Positions 26,597 through 36,222 are shown, counted from the first letter of the stretch. The stretch is 64,000 bases of DNA from JAIOQJ01 sp963718635 (GCA_963718635.1 OY970367.1:2480001-2544000); one strand, 5' to 3'. The notes: generated from the sequence alone by a model not told the origin. Made by a program: numbers and translations.

Positions 26597-28177
26597 TTAC
26601 TTCTTCTTCGGTATCGTCGTATACGGCGCATCATCGGTGCGGAAGGGTGAGGCCGGCAGTCCTTCCTTGTTGAAGAAGTTAACGGTCATGAAGTTTCGCC
26701 AGCCGAATCGAACGTTGGCGGGCTTTTCAACCTTCGGGCTCGTCACCACGACGGTATCGCCTTCGATGACGGCATCGCCATCTACGAAGTTGCCGTCTTC
26801 GCCGGCGATGGTGAAGCCGGTCAACTTATCGCCTTTCGCCATCAAGCCGCCGCCAAGGTGATCGAATGTAAGCACCACCTTGCTGCCATCGATCTTCTTT
26901 TCCTTAAAGATAGGACCGGAGTAAACGATCTTCTCGCCGTAAGCCAGCGCCCGGGCCGCGAGCGCCAGGCGCTCGCCGACGGGCTGCTTCTGAACGGGGT
27001 GAATGTTCTTCTCGTCGCCATAATCCGTAATGACAGCGACGGCGGTGTTCTTCACTTTTTGAGCGGTCATCAACTGGGCATCGCGGAGCTCGGCATAATG
27101 GACGCCGGCGGAATCGTTCGCCCAATAAGGCGCCAGCTGCACGAATAGAAATGGAAAATCGCCCTGTCCCCACTGTTTGCGCCAGTCGGCGATCATCGTC
27201 GGGAAGAGGGTGCGGTATTCAAAAGCCCGGCCTGCATTTGATTCACCCTGATACCAGATGGCGCCCTTGATCGCGTAAGGAACCAACGGCGCGATCATCG
27301 CGTTGTAAAGTCCGGACGGCGCATGAGACGAAAGACTTGGTGGACTGGGCTTGGCGGGCTGCTTCGGCGCGGGCTTTTTGTCTTCCTTCGCTTTATCAGC
27401 GGCAATCTTCCATTTGGTCATCGCGTCGGCATAAGTCTTCTCGGCCTTCGCAGGATCGAAGTTCTTGGCTGCGGCGTCGAGATTGTCGACGTAATACTTC
27501 AGCGAATCCTCGGCCAGCAAGGCGTCGCGCGTCGTCCATGCCTCGGCGGGGGTGCCACCGTAGGAAGTATCGATCAGGCCGATCGGCGCCTTCAGATTCT
27601 GATGCAGGCTGCGCCCGAAGAAATAGGCGACGGCCGAGAAATTCTTCACCGTATCGGGTGTGCATTCAACCCACTTCGCAACGACATCGCTTTGCGGCTT
27701 CGCGGCTGCTTTACGCGGCACCTGGAAGAGTCGGATGTTCGGGTAGTTGGCTTCCTTGATATTCTTTTCGGGTTCCGGAGTGCTGCGGACCATTTCCCAC
27801 TGCATGTTCGATTGGCCCGAACAGATCCAGACTTCGCCAACGAGAACGTTTTTGCAAACAATCGTGCTCTTTGCGCCTTTGATCGTCAACGTCCCCGCTT
27901 CACCGCCTGTCTGATAGGGGCCGATTTTGATCTGCCATTTCCCTTCTTTGTCCGCCGTCGTTGACTTGCCTTCGGCGCCTTTGCCCTCCGTCGTCTTCTG
28001 TTCGAAGAGGACGTTGATTTCTTCGCCGGGTTCGGCCGTGCCCCATACCGGGATCGGGACGTCGCGCTGCAGCACCATGTTGTCGGCGAAGAGCGCGGGC
28101 ACTTTTGGGTCCGCTGCGGCAAGCGCAGGGAAAGCGAATGTCAGCAGCAGCAACAGCCTCCATCGATCGAAACGCAT
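26597..28177 (-). CDS. Secreted sialate O-acetylesterase-like carbohydrate esterase (SGNH hydrolase)
   Basis: The ~526-residue protein has signal peptide MRFDRWRLLLLLTFAFPALA and mature start ADPKVPALFADNMVLQRD, the usual opening of the SIAE-like family. The catalytic serine lies in ICSGQSNMQWEM, and the C-terminal acid/base His in IHPVQKQPVGERLA. It should de-O-acetylate sialic acids or plant/algal polysaccharides outside the cytoplasm. GGAGG lies 6 bases before ATG 28177; the longer frame runs through a repeat. Confidence 0.92.
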   Translation of the reverse strand: MRFDRWRLLLLLTFAFPALAAADPKVPALFADNMVLQRDVPIPVWGTAEPGEEINVLFEQKTTEGKGAEGKSTTADKEGKWQIKIGPYQTGGEAGTLTIKGAKSTIVCKNVLVGEVWICSGQSNMQWEMVRSTPEPEKNIKEANYPNIRLFQVPRKAAAKPQSDVVAKWVECTPDTVKNFSAVAYFFGRSLHQNLKAPIGLIDTSYGGTPAEAWTTRDALLAEDSLKYYVDNLDAAAKNFDPAKAEKTYADAMTKWKIAADKAKEDKKPAPKQPAKPSPPSLSSHAPSGLYNAMIAPLVPYAIKGAIWYQGESNAGRAFEYRTLFPTMIADWRKQWGQGDFPFLFVQLAPYWANDSAGVHYAELRDAQLMTAQKVKNTAVAVITDYGDEKNIHPVQKQPVGERLALAARALAYGEKIVYSGPIFKEKKIDGSKVVLTFDHLGGGLMAKGDKLTGFTIAGEDGNFVDGDAVIEGDTVVVTSPKVEKPANVRFGWRNFMTVNFFNKEGLPASPFRTDDAPYTTIPKKK

Positions 28178-28394
28178 GGGATGTCCTCCAACAGAAAAGG
28201 TTTTAAAGGCAGAATGGAAGCAATCGTAGCGGCCCGGCCTATCGGTGGAAGCACCGGCTATCTTGTTGATTGCGGTCCGGGAGGTAGATTGTTTTAGACG
28301 ACTGTCGAGTAAACGGCTAAGCTTTTGCTTGCACATCGGCAACGGAGTGGGGTGCGCCAACCAATTTTGGCGAACTGATGAAATGAGCGCCGGC

Positions 28395-28532
28395 CGGTTT
28401 TACCCTCCCCCTGGCTTTGCAGGGGGCAGGGTGGGGACAGAGAGTTTTGCCCAAGAACGAACGTCTCGACACTCACAGCCGTTCCCCCACCCTGCCCTCC
28501 CCCCGCAAAGCCGGGGGAGGGTGGGAAGGGCG
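28395..28532. repeat. Family D GC-rich repeat (gap 28178-28577)
   Basis: TACCCTCCCCCTGGCTTTGCAG, GGGCAGGGTGGGGACAG and CCACCCTGCCCTCCCCCCGC blocks repeat the layout seen at 1425-1556. It lies between two divergently oriented genes; the other ~200 bases of the gap show no gene, and a promoter pair must lie there. Confidence 0.8.
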
Positions 28533-28577
28533 AGCTGCCGTTATGCCAGAATCGGTTGGCCCACCCACGGAGCGTGC

Positions 28578-29820
28578 ATGTATCTCACTGCCACCCATAT
28601 TCCCGTCTTTGTCGAAGGAGCCCGCCGTTGGGTTTTCGACGACTGGTATCGGGATCTGGCGCTCGATGCGCGACTATCTCGCCAAGCCGTTTGGCGGCCT
28701 GGTGATGGTCGCGCCGCAGCTGCCCAAACCGGCCGAGCCCGAGCGCCCGCTGGCTGAGGTGTTGCCCGATTCCGGGATCAGCATCGTCCCTTCCATTGAT
28801 GCCTCGACGCGAACGCGAAGCTTTTGGCTCGATGGCCGAGAACGCTGGCTGAACGATGTCCGCCAACAATTGGCAACGGCGTCCGTCATGCATTCGGGCA
28901 TGGACGACCCCTTTCGTCCTTTCCAATATTCCGCGCATTGGCAGGCGAAGCGCATGGGCGTGCCGACGATTTTTCACGGTCTCGATTTTGACCCCCACGC
29001 CACGCCGTTGCCGTCGCCGAAACGCTTGCCGGCCTGGGTGCAAGCGCGCACGCGTCGGCTGCTGCTCGATCGGGGCATGGCCGCCGGCGTGCAAACGGCC
29101 GACCTGGCGTTGCTCAAGGAAGGCGCGATTTTCGATCGCTACAACCAGAAGAACGCCAACGTGAAAGCGTTCTGCCACACGATGTATCCTCGCTCAGATG
29201 TGATCGACGCAAACGACCTCGAAAAGCGCAGTCAGGCATTGCTGCAACAGAAGCGGCTACGGTTCGTTTATTGCGGCCGACTGGTACGCTATAAGGGTTT
29301 ACAGGAAGCGATTAAAATGATCGCCGCCGCTCGGAAACTCGGCGCCGACGTCGAGTACGACATCATCGGCAGCGGTGAGGAGGAGCCAATCCTCAGCAAG
29401 CTTATCACCGAACAAGGGCTTGGCTCAAGCGTGCGCTTGCTCGGCTCGATACCCTACGGACCCGAGCTGCTGCAAAAACTTCGCAGCTACCATGCGCTGC
29501 TCTTCTCGCCGATCGAGGAAGACACCCCACGAATGATCTACGACGGCTATGCCGCAGGGTTGCCATTCCTCGGCACGAACGTTCCCTTCTTGAAACATCG
29601 GGCGGCAAGCGACCACGCCGCCTGGCTGATCGGCGTTGCCGACATCGAAGGCGGAGCACGGCAGATTTTGACGCTGTCTCAGACTCTACCGTCCGTGGTT
29701 GAAAAGCAAAAACAGGCGCGCGAGATGGGCCTCTACCACGCCAATGAAACCTGGTACCAACGGCGTGCGGATTGGACGGTTGAAATGGTGCAGCGCTGTG
29801 CGAAAATGAAACGAGCGTGA
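28578..29820 (+). CDS. Glycosyltransferase family 4-like (GT-B), split by a frameshift
   Basis: The first frame from ATG 28578 reads MYLTATHIPVFVEGARRWVF. One extra base near 28655-28668 (ctggcgctcgatgcgcgac) moves it to the frame MRDYLAKPFGGLVMVAPQLP, which runs to the stop. The C-terminal half holds the nucleotide-sugar half-domain: RFVYCGRLVRYKGLQEAIK, YDIIGSGEEEPIL and the EEDTPRMIYDGYAAGLP acidic pair. Total ~414 residues. It transfers a sugar from a nucleotide donor to an unknown acceptor, perhaps for an exopolysaccharide. No polysaccharide cluster surrounds it. Confidence 0.8.
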
Positions 29821-29924
29821 TAGTTCTGCCGAAATTCCTCGAAGTGGAATTGCTTCCACTCGACCGCGATCCGATCAAAGTGCTGTTACGGCGATCGGAG
29901 TTAACTGATGCATCGCAGAACCGA

Positions 29925-30150
29925 CAAAAAAATAAAGCGGCAGAAAAATAAGAACGCAATCATTCTTCGTTTTATTTTTCTGTCCCATATTTTTTTGTCG
30001 AGGTCTTCTACTTGCTGGCCTTCACCCGACTGCTTACGCAGTTCGGCTCGCCTCTGCTCGCCAAAGGCGAGCCGAATTGCGTCAGCAATCGGGTTTTGAA
30101 ACCGAGCAACCTCGGAAGCCTTCACCCGACTGCTTACGCCGTTCAGCTCG
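29925..30150. repeat. Family H and family C repeats (gap 29821-30155)
   Basis: ACCGACAAAAAAATAAAGCGG and TTTATTTTTCTGTCCCATA form the A/T-rich family H hairpin. It is followed at ~30020-30100 by a family C palindrome (CACCCGACTGCTTACGCAG ... GCAATCGGGTT) and a partial third copy. The same order of families reappears upstream of the ParB-like gene (31418-31676), so that gene is bracketed by like repeats. Confidence 0.85.
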
Positions 30151-30155
30151 CCGTC

Positions 30156-31289
30156 TCAGGGCTTCGTTGCGCGCATCAGCATTTGCCGCGACTCTTGATC
30201 CATCCCGCGAACCGCCACAGATCGCAGGTAGCCGCGACGATCGCACCGCACGCAGTCGCGGCCTTCTTCCTTGCCCAAACCCTCGCAGTTTGGGCAGACA
30301 GCTTCGGGCACGATGTCGGCCAAAGTTCGGCTAAGCCTTTCCAACGGGTCAACCTCATGACCCAATAAGAAATTATGGTTCCGATAGCGGTTGGAGAGCT
30401 CGCGTATCTCGACGCTGATCGCTTTAAGCTGGCCGCTCATCCGGAGCAAAAGCTCGCGCTCGCCGAACGGGGCGATCAGCCTTTCCATTAGTACGTTGCC
30501 GTAGCTGTCGCTCTTCGGTGGTGACGCAATGTTTTCAATCTTTTCGACGCTTGGCTCCGCCATCTCGGTCGCACCGATGGTCTTGCCAATCTGAGCGACG
30601 TTGATCTGACGACCGTCTTTGCAGAGCCTGATCGTGTCTGACTGTAAATCTTTTACAGTGGCGGGAGACTGGCTCGACTGTAAATCTTTTACAGTGGCGG
30701 GAGGGTGGCTCGACTGTAAATGTTTTACAGTGGCGGGAGACTGGCTCGACTGTAAATCTTTTACAGTGGTAGGAGGCTGGCTCGATTGTAAGCCGTTTAA
30801 AGTTAATGCTTCCCGGGCTGGCGCTGTGCGCTCTACCCCCGAGCTCTTGCTTCGGACCTGTCCCACCAAAGGAGTGCTCACGCCGCACAGATCGGCTAGC
30901 TGCCGATCAGAGTAACTGGCCATATCTTTGTCGGCCAACGCTGTCGCGACGCACTTGCGTTTGTCCGCATTAGTGCGTTTGAGACTCGTGTGCTGGTTGG
31001 CAGAGAGCGCGAAACGTAGCGCGTGCGAGAAAAGGCCCGGCCGCATGTCACACCTTATAACCTCTCGGCCCACCTTCGCATGAGCGTAATAGCGATGGAA
31101 GCCATCCGCCAGCCAGTGGACGAAGCCATCGTGAAACACGACGGGCGGGTGCGCGGCATCGAGCTCCTTGCCATCCGCCAGGGCTTCGGCGATGTCGTCC
31201 ACATGCTCTTGCGAAATTTCGACGCGCATTTGCAAGCGCGGATCGGGCGTAATGTCTTCGAGCGGAATGTCAATGATCGTCATACTCAT
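30156..31289 (-). CDS. ParB/Srx-fold DNA-binding protein with internal 12-residue repeats and a Zn-ribbon
   Basis: From ATG 31289 (MSMTIIDIPLEDITPDPRLQ) a ~377-residue protein has a ParB/sulfiredoxin-like N-terminal domain (residues ~5-100, with VHWLADGFHRYYAHAKVG). An HTH segment follows (YSDRQLADLCGVSTPLVGQVR, near 140-160). Next come four near-identical 12-residue units (TVKDLQSSQSPA) plus a degenerate one. The C-terminal pair CPNCEG / CVRCDR is a likely four-cysteine zinc site. It is a stand-alone ParB-like regulator, not chromosomal ParB: no ParA neighbour exists. The frame extending upstream to 31697 runs through repeats and is rejected. Confidence 0.78.
   Translation of the reverse strand: MSMTIIDIPLEDITPDPRLQMRVEISQEHVDDIAEALADGKELDAAHPPVVFHDGFVHWLADGFHRYYAHAKVGREVIRCDMRPGLFSHALRFALSANQHTSLKRTNADKRKCVATALADKDMASYSDRQLADLCGVSTPLVGQVRSKSSGVERTAPAREALTLNGLQSSQPPTTVKDLQSSQSPATVKHLQSSHPPATVKDLQSSQSPATVKDLQSDTIRLCKDGRQINVAQIGKTIGATEMAEPSVEKIENIASPPKSDSYGNVLMERLIAPFGERELLLRMSGQLKAISVEIRELSNRYRNHNFLLGHEVDPLERLSRTLADIVPEAVCPNCEGLGKEEGRDCVRCDRRGYLRSVAVRGMDQESRQMLMRATKP
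30642..30802. repeat. Intragenic 36-base direct repeats, each holding a CTGTAAA/TTTACAG palindrome
   Basis: CTGTAAATCTTTTACAG starts at 30642, 30678 and 30750, with CTGTAAATGTTTTACAG at 30714 and a degenerate copy at 30786: exact 36-base spacing. The 19-base intervals are near-identical (TGGCGGGAGACTGGCTCGA). The period is a multiple of three, so each unit encodes 12 residues of the ParB-like protein on the minus strand. It looks like an iteron array, a possible binding site for the protein it encodes. Confidence 0.9.
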
Positions 31290-31417
31290 GGTCCAACCTC
31301 GTGCTTCTGAAAAGAAACGGTGAGGCAGCGATAGTATACGAATTGACACTATTAGAGTTAGGTCAGTTGTTAACCTTTTTTCGGAATTGCAATCGCCAAA
31401 ACTCAGGCGCCGACAGA

Positions 31418-31680
31418 AAAATAAGAACGCAATCACTCGTCGTTTTATTTTTTTGTCCCATATTTTTTTGTCGATCTCTTCCACTTGCTGGCGCATCACC
31501 CGACTGCTTACGCAGTACGGCTCGCCTCTGCTCGCCAAAGGCGAGCCGAATTGCGTAAGCAATCGGGTTCTTGTTTTATGTGTGCGCTCCTTCTGCATCA
31601 CCCGACTGCTTACGCAGTACGGCTCGCCTCTGTTCGACAAAGGCGAGCCGAATTGCGTAAGCAATCGGGTTCTGGTAACT
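31418..31680. repeat. Family H hairpin and two family C palindromes (gap 31290-31751)
   Basis: GACAGAAAAATAAGAACGC pairs with the run ending TTTTTTTGTC (31418-31475). Two copies of the palindrome CCCGACTGCTTACGCAGTAC ... GTAAGCAATCGGG (~31495-31570, ~31610-31676) follow, with arms near 28 bases. These lie between the divergent ParB-like and FHA-kinase genes, so promoters for both must lie at the ends of the gap. Confidence 0.85.
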
Positions 31681-31751
31681 TCCGCTGGCAGGCCCATCCT
31701 ATATCATGACTGTTAAGCCTGTAGAAGTGGCTCGCGGGATGGAGAACGCGC

Positions 31752-33488
31752 GTGGCACGTTTGATCGTCATCAAAGGCGCGGACGAAGGCAAGCAATTCG
31801 AACTACCGACCCGAGGCGTCGGGATCGGGCGCGAACGCACCAATCCAGTCTGTTTGCACGATACGGAAGTGTCGCGCCGCCATGCCGAGATCGTGCCGAC
31901 GGAAGATGGCGGATTTCAAGTTCGCGACATCGGCAGCGCCAACGGCACACTCGTCAACTCGCAGCTCGTTCAAGAAGCCGTTCTTCGCTCCGGCGATCAC
32001 ATTCAAGTCGGTCAGTCGATCCTCGTCTTTTCCGCCGGCGGACGCGATGGTCCAGCAACCAGCGACTTGGCCGACCGCATCCGCATGGTTTCGAAGCAGG
32101 ATATCGAACTAACCTCAGCTATCGTCAAGACCATCGGCGAGAACGAAGGGAGCCAGATTCTCGCCCAACCGCAAAAGGTAGGCACGCAATGGCTGAAGGA
32201 TAGGCTCGCCAATCTCTCGATCATGTACGAGACCATCCAGGCGATCAGCCATATCCTCGATCTCGATCAATTGCTCGACAAAATCATGGAGTTGATCTTC
32301 AGCTCCATCGAAGCCGATCACGGCTGCATCATGCTGCGCAATCCGGAGACCGATGTTTTCGAGCCGAAAGCGATCCGTTTTCGCGACGGCATGGCCAGCA
32401 GCGAAAAGATCGTGGTTAGCCGAACAATCATGGAATACGTCCTGCGCGAGAAACAGGGCGTTCTCATTCACGATGCGGGAAAAGACGACCGCTTTGCTTC
32501 GGGAAACAGCATCAAACGCTTCAACATTCACGAAGCGATCTGCGTGCCGATGAAGGGACGGCACGAGACGCACGGCGTGCTCTTTCTCGATACGACCACG
32601 AGTTCGCGCGACCTGGCCGTCGGCGGCGATACCGATTCGCCCGGCAAATTCAAAGAAGACCATCTCACGTTGGCCATCGCCATCGCCCACCAGGCGGCTC
32701 TCGCAGTCGAAGAGACGTTCTATCACCATGCCTTGGTCAATGCCGAGCGATTGGCGGCCGTGGGGCAAACTATCGCCGCGTTGTCGCATCACATCAAAAA
32801 TATCATGCAAGGCATCGTCTTCGGCAGCGATATGGTTCGCTCCGGGCTAAGCGATAAAGACGAACGAATGCTGCTGAAGGGATGGAAGCTCGTCGAGAAG
32901 AATCAGGCCAAGATTCACGAACTGGTGATGGACATGCTCAGTTTCTCGAAGGAACGCGAGCCATCTATTGAACTCTGTGACTTCAACGCGATTGTTGAAG
33001 AAGTGGTCGATATCGTTCGCGGCCGAGCGGAGGAGATGAGCGTCGCCCTCGATGTTCGACTTTCGTCTTCGCTGCCGCCGGTGCCATGCGACCCCGATGG
33101 CATTCATAAGGCGCTGCTCAACATCATCAGCAATGCCATTGACGCCGTTGAAGGAAGCGACGACCTCTACGTCGGCATCCAAACGCTGCTCGAAGCCGAT
33201 GGCCAATGGGCGAGAGTGGTCGTCGTCGATCGGGGCACCGGCATCGCGCCGGAGAAGATCAACGATATTTTCCGTCCCTTTGTAAGCACGAAGGGCTCTC
33301 GCGGGACGGGCCTCGGGCTTCCGGTCAGTCGTAAGGTGTTCCGCGAACATGGCGGCGACATCTTCGTTGAAAGCATCCTGGGCAAAGGGAGCAAGTTCGT
33401 TCTTCGGCTGCCGATGCGCAGCCCGCATCTCAATGAAATCGGCAACACCTCGGAGATCCCGATGATGCCGCCGGATGATGAGAGTTGA
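31752..33488 (+). CDS. FHA-GAF histidine kinase
   Basis: The 578-residue soluble kinase starts at GTG 31752, with GGAG ~9 bases upstream. An N-terminal FHA phosphothreonine-binding domain (residues ~5-95: GVGIGRER, SRRHAEI, GSANGT) is followed by a linker and a GAF domain (~170-330). The H box reads AALSHHIKNIMQGI, with His near 347 and an unusual HHIKN core. The ATPase has N box ISNAIDAVEG, G1 DRGTGI and G2 RGTGLGLPVS. No membrane segment is present. The FHA domain suggests coupling of Ser/Thr phosphorylation, for example from the kinase at 38991, to His-Asp signalling. No receiver lies nearby. Confidence 0.9.
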   Translation: MARLIVIKGADEGKQFELPTRGVGIGRERTNPVCLHDTEVSRRHAEIVPTEDGGFQVRDIGSANGTLVNSQLVQEAVLRSGDHIQVGQSILVFSAGGRDGPATSDLADRIRMVSKQDIELTSAIVKTIGENEGSQILAQPQKVGTQWLKDRLANLSIMYETIQAISHILDLDQLLDKIMELIFSSIEADHGCIMLRNPETDVFEPKAIRFRDGMASSEKIVVSRTIMEYVLREKQGVLIHDAGKDDRFASGNSIKRFNIHEAICVPMKGRHETHGVLFLDTTTSSRDLAVGGDTDSPGKFKEDHLTLAIAIAHQAALAVEETFYHHALVNAERLAAVGQTIAALSHHIKNIMQGIVFGSDMVRSGLSDKDERMLLKGWKLVEKNQAKIHELVMDMLSFSKEREPSIELCDFNAIVEEVVDIVRGRAEEMSVALDVRLSSSLPPVPCDPDGIHKALLNIISNAIDAVEGSDDLYVGIQTLLEADGQWARVVVVDRGTGIAPEKINDIFRPFVSTKGSRGTGLGLPVSRKVFREHGGDIFVESILGKGSKFVLRLPMRSPHLNEIGNTSEIPMMPPDDES

Positions 33489-33518
33489 ATGGGCGCGTCA
33501 GAAGATTCCAACTGATTT

Positions 33519-33608
33519 TGGCGAGCCGGGAGCGTGAGCGACTGGAGAGAAAGTTTTCGAACGCTTTCATATCACTTCACTCCGGTCGCTTACGCCTCCC
33601 GGCTCGCC
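33519..33608. repeat. Family B palindrome (gap 33489-33852)
   Basis: GGCGAGCCGGGAGCGTGAGCG pairs with CGCTTACGCCTCCCGGCTCGCC across a ~45-base loop. It follows the kinase gene and could terminate it. The rest of this 364-base gap holds short open frames without convincing codon use or motifs. Confidence 0.8.
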
Positions 33609-33852
33609 AACACAATTGGCTCAACGAGTTTCAAGTCGCTTCAGTTCGCCGGATACTTTCGCGCACCGGCAAGGTTTGCCCGATCGCTAATGGTCTTGCT
33701 TCTCCCCATGTTTGCCGGCGCGAGGGTCATTTTGCCATTTTGCTCAAGTCTTGCCGAATCCTTCGGCGAAGCCGTGCAAGAATTACAACAGCAGTCGGCT
33801 CTCCCGAACGACACCATGACGAGATGCCTGCCGATTGATTGAGGATGGCGCC

Positions 33853-34626
33853 ATGAGATTTCCTCTTCGTTTCTGCTTACTTACCGGACTGACTGCGGCC
33901 CTACTGGCTTTCGAGCCATCGGCACAAGCCGTCGAACCGCTTTCAGTTCAACAAGCGGAAAAATCGACGCGGGATCGTGCGCTGATGAATGCAGCGCGCC
34001 GTGCAGTTGCCAAAGACGACCTATTGAAGGCGTTGCCGCTGGGCATCTCCGTTAACGACAAAGTCGCGACGATCTGGGGAAACATCCCCTCGCCGGATTT
34101 GGCGAAACGGGCCGAGGCGTTGGTTCGAAAGATCAATGGCATTGCCACGGTGATGAACGAATGCCGTGTCGTGCCGACTGACCCGCTGCCGCAAGCGATT
34201 GCTGAGGCAGTTAAGAAAGCGCGAGACAGCAACATCGATCCGGGAACATCCGCGAAGCAGCAATTGCCGGCAGCGCCCGTTGCCACAACTCGCCGTATTG
34301 TGGCGAAGCCGACATCGGAAGAAGTGGTACTAAATCCAAAAGGCGACCTGAATGAAAAGGTGCCCGGCGTGCCGCTGTTGCCGCCGCCGCCATCCGTGGT
34401 GCTCTTGTCGCCGGTTGCTACCCGCGAAACAATCGGAAATGACGATTGGGAGACGATCCGCCGTTCTGAACCGCGCTTTGGAGATTTGACTCTGCAAGTC
34501 CAGGCAGGCACGGTTGTGATCGGCGGTGTAGTAACGCGAATGGAAGACGCCTGGGATCTGGCTCGCAAGCTAAACGCTCTACCGGGCGTGAAGCAAGTGA
34601 TCTTGGGCAAGGTGATGGAAAAATAG
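33853..34626 (+). CDS. Secreted double-BON-domain protein
   Basis: The ~257-residue protein has signal peptide MRFPLRFCLLTGLTAALLAF. The first BON-like domain (ALPLGISVNDKVATIWGNIP, residues ~60-115) and the second (LTLQVQAGTVVIGGVVTRME, ~210-255) flank a proline-rich linker. BON domains are thought to bind phospholipid or peptidoglycan and occur in OsmY-like periplasmic proteins. GAGG precedes ATG 33853. Confidence 0.82.
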   Translation: MRFPLRFCLLTGLTAALLAFEPSAQAVEPLSVQQAEKSTRDRALMNAARRAVAKDDLLKALPLGISVNDKVATIWGNIPSPDLAKRAEALVRKINGIATVMNECRVVPTDPLPQAIAEAVKKARDSNIDPGTSAKQQLPAAPVATTRRIVAKPTSEEVVLNPKGDLNEKVPGVPLLPPPPSVVLLSPVATRETIGNDDWETIRRSEPRFGDLTLQVQAGTVVIGGVVTRMEDAWDLARKLNALPGVKQVILGKVMEK

Positions 34627-34679
34627 AGTGCGGATGAGGCAATGGAAGTCGCGCTAAACATAGAACCCGCACTAACCAA

Positions 34680-34848
34680 ACGCGTTAGCGAGGTGTTTCC
34701 CGAAGCGTTAGCGATATTACGCTCGCCCCCTAAATATAAAACCTACACTAACCCGACGCGTTAGCGAGGCAATCCCCGAAGCGTTAGCGTTAGTGTGACC
34801 AGAATAACGCTAACGCTTCAGGGCTGCGCCTCGCTAACGATTCATTGT
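34680..34848. repeat. Family A palindromes between convergent genes
   Basis: Several interlocked copies of AACGCGTTAGCGAGG, CCCGAAGCGTTAGCG and CGCTAACGCTTCAGGGC fill the gap between the BON gene (plus) and the carrier gene (minus). They can form alternative stems of 20 bp or more. A terminator role is likely. Confidence 0.75.
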
Positions 34849-34864
34849 ATATCTGCCAGAGAGT

Positions 34865-36222
34865 TCAAATTACTGCCGCGATGCGAAGTCCGACAACTAT
34901 TATCCAGCTAAGCAGAAGCGGCAAGGCGACGCGACGAGCGAGCGCGAACGGGTTGGTGTCCGTCAAAGTCGCGGACATCAACGTGACTGCCGCCACTGGC
35001 GACATCGTTCGCCCGGCGGCGGCGGCGATCGAGACGACCGCTCCCAGATCAATCCTATCAAGACCGGCCAATTCAGCCGGCTTGACAAAGAAGCCGTAAA
35101 GGCTTTGCGTGGACGCCATCCCCGAGCCGCTAAGGGCGCCAAAGCCGAGCGGAACCGTGGCAGCCATTGGCAGCAACAAATCGGGCGCTGCCTGAATTAC
35201 CTGAGCAAGCCGGGCAGCCAGACCGATCTGTTCGATGGCCACGCCGAAACAACTGGCCGTAACGATGAGTGAAACGACGGTTGCGAAGGCATAGCCTGCC
35301 CCTTCGAAGAAGGCGCGCGGGATTCGCGCCGCCTGACGAGGCGCCGCCAGCGCCGCTGCCGCCACCCCGACCAACATCGCGAAGCCAATCAGCCGTGTGC
35401 CGTACGTCCCCTTCATTTTTTCCTCAGCCACCCAATCGAGCGGAATGGTAAGGAGTCGAAAGGGGGGCCCGGTTACAAAAAGCAACACCAGCGGCAACAA
35501 AGGCACGAGCACCCGAAAATAATTGATGCGCAGCTCGGCCGAGGCTTCCACCGGATCAAAGGCGACCACGGGTTGCCGGCGCTCATTGCGCAAGCTTAAC
35601 CACCAGAAGATGGCAGTGGCAATGGCGAGATGGTAGAAAACAAGTCGAGCAATGGCCGGCACTACCTCGCGCGGGTCGATTTTCAGGTTCTCAGCAACCG
35701 TGTTCAGTTCGGCGCGCCCGGGTTCAGCAGTTCTCCGCCCAACGAGGAGCCAAGCAAGATCGAGGCGCCGATCGTCATGGCCGATAGGCCGGCTCTCCGC
35801 ATCAAAGGAACGACGACCGCGCCGATGCAGACCGCCGTGCTCGTTTGGCTAATGACCGGAATGTTGACGACAAAGCCGACGAGCACGACGCCGGGTATCA
35901 GCAATGGCCTAGCATAACGGAGCGGTTTGGTCAGCAGATGAACGAGATGGCGATCGCATTGCGTCTGCCGTAGCACGTAGGCAAAACCCATTGCCGAACA
36001 GATCGGGATCACGAACTTTTCATCGCTGAAAGTTCCTAAGAATTTTCGTAGCACCGGCCGGACATCGCCTGCTAAACCGGATAGTGCCAACGCGGCCAGC
36101 AGCAATGCCAAGCGAACGTCGAGACCTCGGCCGACCGCGTAGATCGCTGCCGCGATAGCCAGCAACGCAAGCAAAATCGCTAGGCCGCCGACCGCCGGTT
36201 CAGCATCTGCAAGCGGCATCAT
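34865..36222 (-). CDS. DcuC-family C4-dicarboxylate transporter, split by a frameshift
   Basis: Two frames join into a ~453-residue, 12-helix carrier. The first ends at GGELLNPGAPN-stop. Adding one G at 35710-35716 (gcgccgaactg) gives GAPELNTVAENLKIDPREVVP, flowing into VPAIARLVFYHLAIATAIFWW. Both halves have the repeated membrane-hairpin layout of the DcuC/CitT group, including SLGGELLNPGAPE and SGSGMASTQSLYGFF. These carriers exchange or take up fumarate, succinate or other C4 acids. The start is chosen at 36222, after a GAGGA sequence. The substrate is inferred from family only. Confidence 0.8.

Noticed and set aside
30642..30802. A short CRISPR array (36-base period, palindromic repeat)
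   Set aside because: The intervals between palindromes are near-identical, not unique spacers; the period is in frame within a protein; no cas genes are near.
31290..31697. N-terminal extension of the ParB-like protein
   Set aside because: It runs through family C and H palindromes found elsewhere in noncoding DNA; the ParB fold begins just after ATG 31289.
33485..33838. Two small ORFs after the FHA kinase
   Set aside because: They overlap a family B palindrome, lack a ribosome-binding site and show no motif or membrane segment.
35630..35917. Plus-strand ORF opposite the dicarboxylate carrier
   Set aside because: It is antisense to the carrier, whose membrane-helix pattern and family motifs continue on both sides.
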